Part shown: positions 1 through 9,709 of the stretch, one piece after another
How positions within the stretch are numbered: position 1 is the first letter of the stretch
Layout: every line of letters begins with the position of its first letter
NCBI GenBank assembly: GCA_016708345.1
Contig: JADJFX010000025.1
Location: 1-23,434 of the forward strand
Reading direction: 5' to 3'
Source: Candidatus Rhodoferax bjergmarkensis
Lineage (GTDB): Bacteria > Pseudomonadota > Gammaproteobacteria > Burkholderiales > Burkholderiaceae_C
DNA: 23,434 nt
Program-made: the position numbers and the translations under genes
The notes under the pieces: model-generated
What the model was told of the DNA's origin: nothing
Seen by the model: the letters and a program-made list of their open reading frames with translations, nothing else
Database searches by the model: none

Positions 1-2157
1 CCGCATTGTCTTGGAACGACACTGCCGCCTGCATGCAAGCGCTGCAAACACACACGGTAGTAATTTTTTATCGGGTACCTGCATTCCCAAACGTGGTGTC
101 GGTTGTACAAGAAGCAAAGCGGCTTCGGTTAACCACTTTCTGGGAGGTGGATGATCTGATTTTTGACAGGGCAGTTCTTGCCAATAGCAAGACACTTGCC
201 GCGCTGGATAAAAATGTGTTTGACCAACTTCTGGAAGGTGCCGTGTTGTACAAAAATGCCATGTTGCTGTGTGACCGGGGCATTGCCTCTACAGCGGGCT
301 TGGCACATGCCATGCGCTTGGCGGGGTTGAAAGAGGTGGCGGTGGTTGAAAACGCGCTGGACATGCAAACAATTGAGGTGCGCAAAGGGTGTATGAGCAG
401 CGGGTTTACAAAAATGGACGACGCAATTCGAATCGTGTTACGGCTCTGGCACCAATACCCACAACATTGACTTTGAAGAGGCTGTCCCAGCTTTGCTCCA
501 AGTGACTGCGTATTGTGGGATCGTTGGATTTGCCGCAGGCGTTTGATCGCTACATGCCGCAAATTGAGCGTATTGCCATGTGTACTTATGAGGAGTACAT
601 GACCTGTTTGGCGCAATGCGACATCAGCATTGCACCACTTGAGAACTATGTATTTAACGACTCCAAGAGCAACATTAAATATATTGAGGCATCCATTTTA
701 GGGATCGCCTCAGCTTGCTCACCCCGCGCGGCGTTTTCGCAAATTATTTCGCATGGAGAGAACGGCTATCTGTGCGAGACCACTGCGGACTGGGTGCTGG
801 CATTGTCGGTGCTCATCACACAGCCTGAAAAACGTGCCGAAATGGGTGCATGTGCGCGCGCCTTGGTGCTGCGCCACTATGCGCCTGAAAACATCGCCGC
901 CAACCAGCTTGCTCCGCTGCTGGCTGCAGTGCCACGCCAAGACCGCACTACGCGGGTGTTGTCGGTCAATTGTTATTACGCACCACGCTCATTTGGGGGG
1001 GCCACCATTGTGGCGGAAGAGGTGAATCAGCTGCTAGGTGCGCGGGATGATTTTGAAATGCATGTTTTTACGGCCATCCCCACGTCGGTGACGTCGGCGT
1101 ACAGTATCAAGCGCTATGAATCCAAAGGGCATTCTGTTTTCGGAATGGGTTTACCGGATCACCTGGATGAACACAGTCGTTTTGATAACCCTGATGTGGT
1201 CAAAGCGTTTGAAGATGTTTATAGATGTCGTTCAGCCCAACATCGTGCATTTCCACAGCATTCAGGGGATTGGTGTGGGTGCGGTTGACCTTTGCATTGC
1301 GCGGGGAATCCCCTATGTGATTACCTTGCACGATGCATGGTGGGTGTGGTCGTCAGTTCACGATTAACCGCGAAGGTAAGTATTGCCACCAAGTCAAGAT
1401 TGACCTGGAAGTGTGCGCAAAGTGTGTGGAGAACCGCCAGCTCAACCAGATTCGCAACACCCGGCTGGTGGCGTGCTTACGTCATGCAGCGGCGCTGTTG
1501 TCCCCCAGCCGGTTTTTTGCAGATTTTTATATTTCCAATGGCTGGTGCCAAGTGCAGGTGAATAAAAATGGGGTGATAAAACCCAATAGTACCCTTCGCT
1601 ACCGCCAGTCGGGTGGTTTGAGGTTTGGCTACGTAGGTGGCAATACGGAAATCAAAGGCTTTCACTTGGTGAAGAAAGTGTTTTCTGATTTGGCTGGTTT
1701 GGATGCGCAGCTAATTTTGGTCGACAACGCCATTAACCTAGGTTTTAGCTCGTATCACGCCGCTGATCTGGAAGGTTTGCCAAACGTACAGTTGGTGCCG
1801 GCGTATACGCAGGCGACAATGGATTCATTTTTTGAAAGCATTGATGTGCTGCTTTTCCCCACCCAATGGAAAGAGAGTTTTGGCCTGACTATCCGTGAAG
1901 CGCTGGTACGCAATGTATGGGTTATCACCACCGATGCCGGCGGGGTAGTCGAGGACATTGAGGTAGGCAATAATGGTTATATCATCCCACTATCAGACAC
2001 CGGCGAGGAACTCAAAAAGGCGGTGGTAAAAACAATTCGCCACTTTGCGCAATTCAAACCCGGCGATGCCATTGAGCTACCCACGCAAAGTATCACGTTT
2101 TTTGAAGACCAAGCTAGCGAGTTGGCAGGGATTTTTAAAAAAATACGTTTTAACTGA
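1..2157 (+). CDS. Two-domain glycosyltransferase, 5' end outside window, frameshifted
   Basis: The gene runs in from the left edge and ends at TGA 2155-2157. The first half (about 1-940) has the WEVDDLIFD motif seen in many polysaccharide glycosyltransferases, then a GT4-type C-terminus with NGYLCETTADWV. Without leaving the frame (515-1288) it continues into a second GT4-like domain beginning near 945 with YYAPRSFGGATIVAEE, followed by IVHFHSIQGIG, ITLHDAWWV, a cysteine cluster (YCHQV, CAKC) and the nucleotide-sugar region FPTQWKESFGLTIREAL. It is therefore one polypeptide with two transferase domains, probably cytoplasmic and acting on a surface glycan. The reading changes frame near 437 (extra T in GTGTTACGG), about 490-505, about 1215-1240 and about 1345 (GT-rich run). 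Base composition looks more AT-rich than the right end of the window. The acceptor and sugar cannot be told. It overlaps the convergent PIG-L gene by 8 bases. Confidence 0.8.
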
Positions 2158-4048
2158 GCCACCTTCGCAACTGCAATTTGCTGGTAACCCAGCGAACGGG
2201 TGCGGTAAGTCGCCAGCTTGCACTGCGGTGGAAGTTGGCCAGCTGTTCATGCAACTGTCTGATTTCCGCTATTTGCGAATCAATGATTCTTTGATTTTCG
2301 GCCGCATTTTTCTGCGATAACGCTGTAGTTGTCTGCAAGTTATGCAAGGACATCGCTAACGCGGCGGCGGTTGATTGCAGTGTCTGCTGTTGTGCAGTCA
2401 GGGTGGCGTGCAGGTTGTTGACCTGCTCCAAGGCAAGAATACGCTCCCGATCTGCACACTGTGCGCGACTTCTTTCATGCTCGGCATCCCCTTGCAGGGT
2501 TGCAGAAAGCCGTCGCAAGTCGTCAAGGCTGGCTTCTGCCAGCGCATTGAGTGCGCGGATATCTTGGAGCTGAACCTCGAGCTCTGGGTGGGTCCAGACT
2601 CTTTGCATCATCAACCCCATTTGCTCGGGGGTCCATTGCTTGCACCATTTCTGATAAATGGTGGCAGTTGAGGCGCTGGAGGTGCCAGCATCGTCGTGCA
2701 CACCTGAACTGTGGTGAATTCGGTATACGCCGCTGATGCCCGGTAGATGCACCATGGGGCCTAGTTTGGCCAGCTGCAGCCAAAAATCCCAGTCTTCGTA
2801 GCGGTCCAAGGCTTCGTCAAACAGGCAGCCTTGGGCTACGACAGCAGTCCGGAACAAGACCGCGTGAATCGGCATCATATTGCCGGCCAATTGGCGCAAG
2901 CCATCAAATGGCAAATCAAACGCCTGACCTAGGGGCACACCCGATGCGTCCACCAAACTGATGCCGGTGTAGGCCGCAAATGCATGACGCTGGCGCAGGA
3001 GTACATGGATCAGGCGGGTAATGTGGTCAGGCATCAACCAGTCGTCGTCGTCCAAAAACAGGCAGTACTCCCCACGGGCGTGCGCCAAGGCTCGGTTGGC
3101 GGCTTGGCTACGGGGCAAGGGTTTGTCAGTCTCGATCAGACGAATGGGGTAGCTTGCGCACTTTGGGGACAGTGGCTGGTGCTGCGGATGCACCGCAATC
3201 ACGACGATTTCGATATGGGGGTAGGTCTGCAAAGCGACGCTATCAAGTGCAGCGGCCAAGTAAGGCCGATCCATGCTACGCACAAGGATGGAAACCAGTG
3301 GCATGTGTGACTGGACTTGACTCACCATTGGCAAGAGAAGTCCAGGTGAGACGGGCTTAAGGACTTCAGTGGCCAGCAGTTGTTCGAGCTTGGCGGCATC
3401 GACCAACCAAAATGCCTCGGCTGCAGACACTTCGCTGGACAGGGTATAGGTGCGAAACTGGTTCAAGGCGCGGATGTGCCGCAGATAGTCTTGGTTCTTC
3501 AACTGTGAACCAAAGCACCGCATCGCTTTTTCTTTAGCGTCCCAATGTTGGGTGATGTTCAGCAATACATTGGGACGCAAAGGTGCACCCACTTCGTAAA
3601 AAGCCAATTGAACCGGCATGCTGACCCGTCGTACGGCTTCAATCGCCAGCCATGACGCCTGCCGATGGTCGGGGTGAATTTCCCAAGGGGACGGCGCATA
3701 AACTAGGTCCACAGCATGGGCTGCAATGTGGTCGGCAATTTTTAGCACCAAAGCTTCAGAGTAAGACAGTCCCCGATCGGGCAGGTGCCAGAATTCTGGT
3801 TCGCCATAGCTCAAAATCTTGGCTGCAGCCAAGCTCTCTTGCATTCGCTGCGCTGCGTCACCGGCCAAGGCACCGTCCGTTAACACAACAACGGACACGG
3901 GCACCTTGCCTTCAACATGCGTCAATATTGAGCCGCCGCAGCCAAATACTTCGTCATCGGGATGTGGGGCCAACACCAGTACCGAGCGTGCTGCAAGCGC
4001 GCTGACAGCGCCGTAGGGAATTAAAGTATTTTCCAAAATGCGATCCAA
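2150..4048 (-). CDS. PIG-L (LmbE-like) deacetylase fused to GT2 glycosyltransferase with coiled-coil tail
   Basis: This intact frame contains a PIG-L deacetylase domain: the Zn-binding APHPDDEVFGCGG motif about 28 residues from the proposed start, and the second metal motif EIHPDHR about 95 residues later. PIG-L enzymes remove N-acetyl groups from GlcNAc-type sugars. A GT2 domain follows with VSILVRSMDRPYLAAALDS, the DxD-type FLDDDDW and YEDWDFWLQL. The last about 130 residues are a Gln/Leu-rich probable coiled coil ending in SASWRLTAPVRWV, a tail I recognise from other glycosyltransferases. The frame stays open to an ATG at 4282, but the extra 78 residues are Ser/Ile-rich and look non-coding. 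I place the start at TTG 4048 (LDRILENTLIPYGAVS), with no clear ribosome site, so the start is uncertain. The fusion suggests coupled deacetylation and transfer on one glycan. Confidence 0.82.
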   Translation of the reverse strand: MDRILENTLIPYGAVSALAARSVLVLAPHPDDEVFGCGGSILTHVEGKVPVSVVVLTDGALAGDAAQRMQESLAAAKILSYGEPEFWHLPDRGLSYSEALVLKIADHIAAHAVDLVYAPSPWEIHPDHRQASWLAIEAVRRVSMPVQLAFYEVGAPLRPNVLLNITQHWDAKEKAMRCFGSQLKNQDYLRHIRALNQFRTYTLSSEVSAAEAFWLVDAAKLEQLLATEVLKPVSPGLLLPMVSQVQSHMPLVSILVRSMDRPYLAAALDSVALQTYPHIEIVVIAVHPQHQPLSPKCASYPIRLIETDKPLPRSQAANRALAHARGEYCLFLDDDDWLMPDHITRLIHVLLRQRHAFAAYTGISLVDASGVPLGQAFDLPFDGLRQLAGNMMPIHAVLFRTAVVAQGCLFDEALDRYEDWDFWLQLAKLGPMVHLPGISGVYRIHHSSGVHDDAGTSSASTATIYQKWCKQWTPEQMGLMMQRVWTHPELEVQLQDIRALNALAEASLDDLRRLSATLQGDAEHERSRAQCADRERILALEQVNNLHATLTAQQQTLQSTAAALAMSLHNLQTTTALSQKNAAENQRIIDSQIAEIRQLHEQLANFHRSASWRLTAPVRWVTSKLQLRRWLS

Positions 4049-4331
4049 CGCTGCGCCCAGTGCAGACAGAAAAAGAAATTTGAAACAAATGACTGAAGGG
4101 CATGCAAGGCTAATGATAACGTTCCCAGACCGCTTTTTGAGTAAGCGCCATAGTAGAAAGTGACTCCGCAATATGATGCTTGGAATCAAAATACGGATGC
4201 TGATCACAATGAAACTGGAAGTGCTGGAGTTAACCGAGGAAGGCCATCTGGCTTGCCCTTCAGTACGCTGAGAACTGCGCAACAGGCATTCAATTTATGT
4301 GCACGGCAGATGCTGAGAAAAATGGCATGTC

Positions 4332-5577
4332 ATGCATTTGAATAAGCTGCCCCCACGCACTGCCATGGTGGTTTTCCTCGTCTTCGCCTTTGCATACTTC
4401 TTGTCCACGCTGATTCGAGCCATCACCGCCACGCTGGCCCCTGTGCTGACGCAAGAATTTTCCTTGAATGCACGCGATTTGGGCCTGTTGGCGGGGGCTT
4501 ACTTTGGGGTTTTCCATGACCCAATTGCCTATGGGGCATTGGCTGGATCGGTTTGGTCCCAAAAGGGTCATCGTCTGCTTCTTGATGTTTGCCGTGCTTG
4601 GATGTGCGGCATTTTCGATGGCAACTAGTTTTGCCGGCCTGCTGGCTGCGCGATTTGTCTGTGGTGTTGGTGTCAGTGCCTGTTTGATGGCACCCCTTAC
4701 AGGGTATCGCCGCTGGTTTGCAGCCGGTACGCAAATGCGGGCGAATTCCTGGATGCTGATGACCGGTTCGCTGGGCATGGTGGCGTCTACTTTGCCGGTG
4801 CAGTGGTTGATTCCCGTTGTCGGGTGGCGTGGATTGTTTGCATGCCTGGCGCTGCTGGTGCTGTCGTGCATCGCACTGATTGCCCGGCTCGTGCCCAAGT
4901 GGGGGGAGGTGGTGATGACGGATGCGCCAGAGCACGAATCCAAACCGGGGTATGCCGAAGTGTGGCGGCATCCCTACTTTCGAAAAATGGCACCCATCGG
5001 ATTCTTTTGCTACGGGGGCCAGATAGCCATGCAAACCCTGTGGGTGGTGCCCTGGATGGTCAAGGTGACGGGTTGCAGCAGTCAGCAAGCTGCCAGTGGC
5101 CTGTTTGGGCTCAATGTGGCCATGCTCTGCACATTTGGACTCTGGGGGTTTTCCAGCCCATGGCTTGCCCGCCGAGGACTGCATGCGGATCGACTGATTG
5201 CGCTATTTTTGCCTTGGAGCTTGCTTTTCTTGTTATTGTTATTATAGCTGGTCCTGCACTATCTACGGGCGCAGCAGCCATTTTTACCTTGTATTGTGTC
5301 AGTTGCACTGTGGTTTCACTGGCGCAGCCAGCCGTGAGCATGGCTTTTGCCCTGCACTGGCCGGGCGAGCGCTTTCAGCCTACAACCTGCTGATATTTGC
5401 CGGTGTTTTTGTTGTTCAATGGGGTATCGGTTTGGCCGTGGATGGGTTCATGGCCATTGGGCTCACCGAAATACAGGCTTTCCAAGGGGCCATGAGCGGA
5501 TTTTAGTCTGTTCGGGCGCATCGTATGCCTATTTCCTGAGTGCAAAAGCCATAATCAACACTCCTGAGGCTGCATAG
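4332..5577 (+). CDS. MFS transporter, frameshifted
   Basis: This is a major facilitator superfamily permease of about 415 residues with many hydrophobic segments in the usual twelve-helix pattern. The start ATG gives MHLNKLPPRTAMVV and then TM1. The loop 2-3 motif appears as GHWLDRFGPKRVIV, followed by GVGVSACLMAPLTGYRRWF. The C-terminal half has AQPAVSMAFALHWPGER and ends INTPEAA before TAG 5575-5577. The frame breaks near 4505 (extra base in TTTGGGGTTTTCC), near 5246, near 5375 and near 5505 (GGATTTTAG reads as GF then stop; one more T restores GFLVCSGASYAYF). The substrate is unknown. It is divergent from the PIG-L gene across about 280 bases. It sits upstream of the PTS genes, where related genomes commonly have glutathione synthetase (from memory). 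Confidence 0.78.
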
Positions 5578-5630
5578 GCCAGGGTTGACCTTAATTGATG
5601 GCTGCCACAAACCCCGCAATGATGGACGTT

Positions 5631-6077
5631 ATGACCAACAGCATTTTTATCATCGCCCATGCACCGCTGGCCAGTGCTTTGCGACAGTGCGTTTTGCATG
5701 TCTTTCCGGATGATGTGTCGGCTGTGGTCGCGTTTGACGTCCAGCCCGACAGCCCGCCAGAAGTCACTCTGACCGAAGCTGCCCAGGCGTTAAACCATCT
5801 CGCTGCAGCGCCAACCTTGGTGCTGGCGGATTTGTTTGGTGCGACCCCATGCAACGTGGCTCAAAAATTAGTGGCCGGGCGCAGTGCCACACTGATTGCT
5901 GGCGTTAACTTACCCATGCTGCTGCGAGCCGTCAGTTATCGCCGTGAGTCGCTCGATACCATGGCAGCGCGTGCCATGGCGGGGGGAACGCAAGGTGTTA
6001 TGCAAGTGGCCGTTTCCGTGCCCCAAAACCAGGCGAAAGAGATCAATGATCAAATCGAACACAACCATCATCAATAA
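5631..6077 (+). CDS. PTS EIIA component, mannose family (EIIA-Man)
   Basis: This intact frame encodes about 148 residues of the EIIA-Man fold. In a PTS this cytoplasmic domain accepts phosphate from HPr on a histidine. With ATG 5631 as start, the active-site histidine is residue 10 (IIAHAPLASAL), the same number as in E. coli ManX, which is why I prefer it to upstream TTG 5595 or ATG 5598. The second active-site loop is LADLFGATPCNVA, matching the family DxxGGSP-like loop. The last 11 codons overlap the start of ptsH by 32 bases. No EIIB or EIIC gene is seen in the window, so the role is probably regulatory rather than sugar uptake, as described for several betaproteobacteria. Confidence 0.88.
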   Translation: MTNSIFIIAHAPLASALRQCVLHVFPDDVSAVVAFDVQPDSPPEVTLTEAAQALNHLAAAPTLVLADLFGATPCNVAQKLVAGRSATLIAGVNLPMLLRAVSYRRESLDTMAARAMAGGTQGVMQVAVSVPQNQAKEINDQIEHNHHQ

Positions 6078-6313
6078 GCTGGGGCTGCATGTAAGAGCAT
6101 CGGCCAAGCTCACCAAGCTGGCCGGCAGCTTCCCTGCGAGGTCTGGATGACCAAGGGCGAGCGGCGTGTCAATGCCAAGAGCATCATGGGGGTCATGATG
6201 CTTGCTGCGGGTATGGGCAGTTCGGTTGAAGTGGACACCCACGGCGAGCGCGAGCAGGAAGCCATGGATGCATTGCTGGCATTGATTGCAGACAGATCCG
6301 GGAAGGTGAATGA
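6046..6313 (+). CDS. ptsH: HPr phosphocarrier protein, with two apparent single-base deletions
   Basis: HPr carries phosphate from EI to EIIA. The start ATG 6046 lies inside the end of the EIIA gene, preceded by GCGAAAGAG. His15 sits in KLGLHVRASAKLTKLAG. The frame breaks in TTCCCTGCGAG near 6135: adding one C gives SFPCEVWMTKGERRVNAKSIMG and puts the regulatory serine at exactly residue 46. A second missing base near 6297 (GACAGATCCGGG) restores an ending of DRFREGE followed by TGA 6311-6313. The repaired length is 89 residues, normal for the family. The stop overlaps the ptsI start as ATGA. Two errors that both repair to a perfect HPr argue for sequencing faults, not gene decay. Confidence 0.9.
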
Positions 6314-8148
6314 CTTTTTCGATTCATGGTTTAGCGTTGCCCGGGGCATCGCAATTGGCCGGGCGGTTCTCGTTGCTTCGAGCCGGGTCGATGTGGCGCA
6401 CTATTTCATTGAGGCTGCACAGATCGAATCGGAAATTGAGCGGGTGATGGTGAGGCGCAATGCGGTGGTGGATGAAATCAATCGTCTGCAGGAGCACCGC
6501 GCTGTTGGATGTGCATCTAATGCTGTTGCAAGACGAAGAGCTGAGGAACGGCGTCAAGCATTGGATCACCGAGCGTCTGTACAACGCTGAATGGGCCTTG
6601 ACCACGCAGCTCGAAGTGATTGCGCGCCAGTTAGACGAAATGGAAGATGAGTACCTGCGTGAGCGCAAGGCTGATCTGGAACAAATCGTCGAGAAAGTAT
6701 TGCGCGCGATGATGGGTGTTGCCTCTCCGGTTGTACCGCCTTCCGGTCCGCGCTACCCGCAAGACCTCGCAGCAAGACCTGTTGCTCGATGACACCGTGG
6801 ATGTGCCCTTGATTCTGATTGCGCATGATCTGTCACCGTCAGACATGCTGCAGTTCAAACAAAGCGTTTTTGCGGGATTCATCACGGATGTAGGCGGAAA
6901 AACCTCACACACCGCCATTGTTGCGCGCAGCCTGGACATTCCGGCGGTGGTGGGGCACGCCTGTCAAGTCAGTTGGTGCGCCAGGATGACTGGGTCATCA
7001 TTGACGGCGATGCGGGTGTGGTGGTGGTTGATCCCTCCGCCATTATTCTGGCCGAATACGGTTTCAAGCAGCGGCAAAACGAGCTCGACCGCGGACGCCT
7101 GACACGTTTGCTGCACACACCGGCCGTCACGATGGATGGCCAGGAGGTTGAATTGCTGGCCAACATCGAAATGCCCGAAGATGCGGCTGGTGCCATCAAG
7201 GCCGGCGCGGTGGGCGTGGGCTTGTTTCGAAGTGAATTCCTCTTCATGGGGCGTCAGGGGAAACTGCCCAATGAAGAAGATCAGTACCAGGCCTACAAGC
7301 GGGCGATTGAGGGCATGCAAGGCTTGCCGGTGACCATTCGCACGGTGGATGTTGGTGCCGACAAACCGCTGGACAACTCGCTCAGAGACGATGCCTACTT
7401 CAACCCTGTTCTGGGATTGCGGGCTATTCGCTGGAGCCTGGCCGACCCGGCCATGTTCCTGACGCAGCTGCGGGCCATCTTGCGCGCGTCGGTGCATGGT
7501 CCGACCAAGTTGCTGATTCCCATGCTGGCCCATGCCCATGAAATTCGCAGAACCGTGGCATTGATTGACCGCGCACGTGCCGAGCTTGACAACCGGGGCA
7601 TTGCTTACGGTGCTGTCAAGATTGGTGCCATGATCGAGATCCCGGCTGCGGCGCTGGCCCTCAAGGTGTTTTTGAAATACTTTGATTTTTTGTCCATCGG
7701 TACCAATGACCTGATTCAATACACGTTGGCGATTGACCGCGCCGACGAATCTGTGGCGCATTTGTACGACCCCATGCACCCGGCTGTGTTGGGTCTGGTG
7801 GCTGGAACCATTGTGCAGGGAAAAGCGGCGGGCAAAGACGTCAGCGTGTGTGGAGAGATGGCGGGCGATGTCGGTTTTACCCGATTGTTGCTGGGAATGG
7901 GGCTGCGCAGCTTTTCAATGCACCCGGCGCAAATACTGGCCGTCAAGCAAGAGGTGTTGCGGGCCGATGCTGGCAAACTCGCAGAGTGGGCGGTGCAGGT
8001 ACTGGCGCAAGAAGAGTCCCCAGGACGCCGGCGTGCCCATCGGGGTCTGCTGCATGGTCGGAGACGTTCGCCGACCGGCGAGACGAGTCTGCTGACCGCA
8101 GGGAAGAGGCGGCGAAACGGGCCAAAAGGCACTGACACTGCGGTCTAA
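6310..8148 (+). CDS. ptsI: PTS Enzyme I (phosphoenolpyruvate-protein phosphotransferase), frameshifted
   Basis: EI takes phosphate from PEP and passes it to HPr in the cytosol. The ATG at 6310 overlaps the ptsH stop (ATGA) and reads MTFSIHGLA, then breaks near 6334 and continues VARGIAIGRAVLVASSR. The phosphohistidine motif GGKTSHTAIVARS lies near 6895-6930. The PEP-binding barrel has VGLFRSEFLFMGR, GLRAIRWSLADP, LSIGTNDLIQYTLAIDRAD and the catalytic-cysteine stretch VCGEMAGD. Frames change near 6334, 6490, 6770 and 6965 (VVG to SQLVRQDDWVI). Around 6490, roughly a dozen codons that I expect between the N-terminal helix (EINRLQ) and ALLDVHLMLLQ are missing. Homologous sequence ends near LAEWAVQVL (about 8010); the remaining about 45 Arg/Gly-rich codons to TAA 8146-8148 may be a shifted read of downstream DNA. 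Confidence 0.88.
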
Positions 8149-8480
8149 ACACCCCAAACCACTTCTTTGCCCGCCTTTTCACAGCGGCGCAGCATATCGA
8201 TCAAAGGCAGGGCGCGCTGGCGCAGGGTGATCGATTCAGAGCGGGGAGGATTCTCGTTGCGTGCCAAGGCTGCCGCTTCGTTGGCTTTGTAATCAGCCTC
8301 TTCTTTGGCAATGGCCGCCTCCAATGCGGCAATCGCGGCGAGCATCTGCTCCGGCAGGATGATGCCTTTGTCTGCCGCGCCATCTTGCGTGTCTTTGCCA
8401 ATGATCTCCAGCACGCGCCGCCCGTTGGGCTGGAGCATGATGACGTCGCCGGTGATTTTGGATTTGAATTTGTACAGCAT
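8145..8480 (-). CDS. DUF1840 domain protein
   Basis: A small intact frame of 111 residues starts at ATG 8480 (MLYKFKSKITGDVIML); an ATG two codons upstream at 8486 is also possible. The sequence MLQPNGRRVLEIIGK, followed by GIILPEQMLAAIAALEAAI, is what I recognise as the DUF1840 family, common in Burkholderiales and without a known function. There is no signal peptide or membrane segment. The middle is Ala/Glu-rich and helical (AKEEADYKANEAAALARNEN). The stop TAG 8147-8145 overlaps the end of the convergent ptsI frame. It is divergent from the PF10023 gene, with a 72-base shared upstream region. The frame has no visible errors. Confidence 0.85.
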   Translation of the reverse strand: MLYKFKSKITGDVIMLQPNGRRVLEIIGKDTQDGAADKGIILPEQMLAAIAALEAAIAKEEADYKANEAAALARNENPPRSESITLRQRALPLIDMLRRCEKAGKEVVWGV

Positions 8481-8552
8481 GGCCAATTATCCATTTCCAG
8501 ATCGCTGCACCATCAGGCACGGGCCTTGAGCATTTAAACTGAGGCTCCAAAC

Positions 8553-9709
8553 ATGCCTATGCACACCAAGCCTTTGCAGACCAACCCAACAAAATCTTTG
8601 CCACTCATCGATGCCCGCCGCTTGTTAATCCGGTGCTTGCTTGCGGTATCCACATTGGCTTTTGCGCTGCTTGCAGTCGGGTGCGCCGACACCAGCTATT
8701 ACCTGCAGTCGGTGGGCGGCCATCTGAAAATGCTGCAGGCGGCCCGGCCGGTTGATCAGTGGTTGCTTGATGATGCGGTGGAGCCGGCGTTAAAGCAGCG
8801 CTTGGAGCTGGCCCAGCGCATTCGCAGGTTTGCGGTTTCCGATCTGGGCTTGCCCGACAACGCCAGCTACCAGCGCTACGCTGACTTGCAGCGCCGTGCG
8901 GTGGTGTGGAACGTGGTGGCAGCGCCCGAGCTGTCGCTCACCCTCAAGACTTGGTGCTTTCCGGTTGCAGGGTGTGTAAGTTACCGGGGCTATTTCAGCG
9001 AAGCCGATGCGCAGGGGCTGGCGGCGCATCTCAAAGCGCAGGGACTGGAGGTCAGCGTCTATGGCGTGCCGGCCTATTCCACGCTGGGTTGGCTCAATTG
9101 GGCGGGCGGCGACCCCTTGCTCAATACTTTCATCGGTTATCCGGAGGGCGAGCTGGCCCGGATGATTTTTCATGAATTGGCGCACCAGGTGCTGTATGTC
9201 AAAGACGACACCTTATTCAATGAGTCTTTTTCCACGGCTGTTGAACGCTTGGGGGGTGAACGCTGGCTGGCCGCGCACGGCTCGCCGCAGGCCAGGCTGA
9301 GTACGCACAGTTCGATGCCCGGCGACGGCAGTTTCGCGCCCTGCTGATGACCACACGGCAAAAATTGGCCCAAATTTACAAAGAAAATGAGCCTCTGGCG
9401 CACGATATACAAGCGCAAATAGCTATGAAAAATATAGCAATGCAAGAATTCAGAACTGATTTCGCAGCGCTTAAAACAGCTGGGGAGGCTACTCCAGGGT
9501 ACGACGCTTGGGTGGCTGGGGCCAACAATGCAGCATTTGGCGCACAAGCAGTTTATGATGATCTTGTTCCAAGCTTTGAGGCGCTGTTTGTGGCTCAGGG
9601 CAAGGACTGGAAGCGGTTTTATGAGGCAGTCAAACAGCTTACGCAATTGCCCGCCGCGCAGCGGATTCGAACCCTGAAACAACTATCAACGGAGCATCCA
9701 AGTGGCTGA
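8553..9709 (+). CDS. Putative zinc aminopeptidase lipoprotein (PF10023 family), frameshifted near 9335
   Basis: The N-terminus has a hydrophobic signal segment and a lipobox ending at Cys44 (LLAVGC), so this is a probable lipoprotein. The zinc motif HELAH is at residues 207-211 (MIFHELAHQVLYVKDDTLF), followed by NESFSTAVERLGG, whose glutamate is the likely third ligand. The layout fits the PF10023 'putative aminopeptidase' family; the substrate is unknown. The first frame ends at TGA about 9345; the C-terminal half resumes in another frame at TTRQKLAQIYKENEPL and runs to TGA 9707-9709, so one indel lies near 9300-9345. The second part carries an in-frame dispersed repeat (9385-9440) encoding LAHDIQAQIAMKNIA. 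The start is preceded by GAGG at about 8541. The stop overlaps the GTG start of the next gene. Confidence 0.82.
9385..9440 (-). repeat. Dispersed in-frame coding repeat, copy A
   Basis: On the minus strand this reads TTGCTATATTTTTCATAGCT, then ATTTGCGC and later TGCGCCAGAGGCTCATT. It shares the ATAGCTNYTTGCGC core and the GCGCC-AGAG right end with the copies in putA at 19797-19865 and 20697-20750. Relative to the host gene it has the same orientation and frame as those copies, giving A-Q-I-A-M-K. Confidence 0.7.

Noticed and set aside
4049..4282. N-terminal 78-residue extension of the PIG-L protein
   Set aside because: Ser/Ile-rich, without homology, and not needed for the PIG-L fold; probably untranslated upstream DNA.
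4290..5184. Two long minus-strand frames opposite the MFS gene
   Set aside because: They are His/Pro/Gln-rich shadow translations; the plus strand has membrane helices and MFS motifs.
6964..7779. 271-codon minus-strand frame opposite ptsI
   Set aside because: It covers the conserved PEP-binding barrel of EI and has no protein-like features; antisense shadow.
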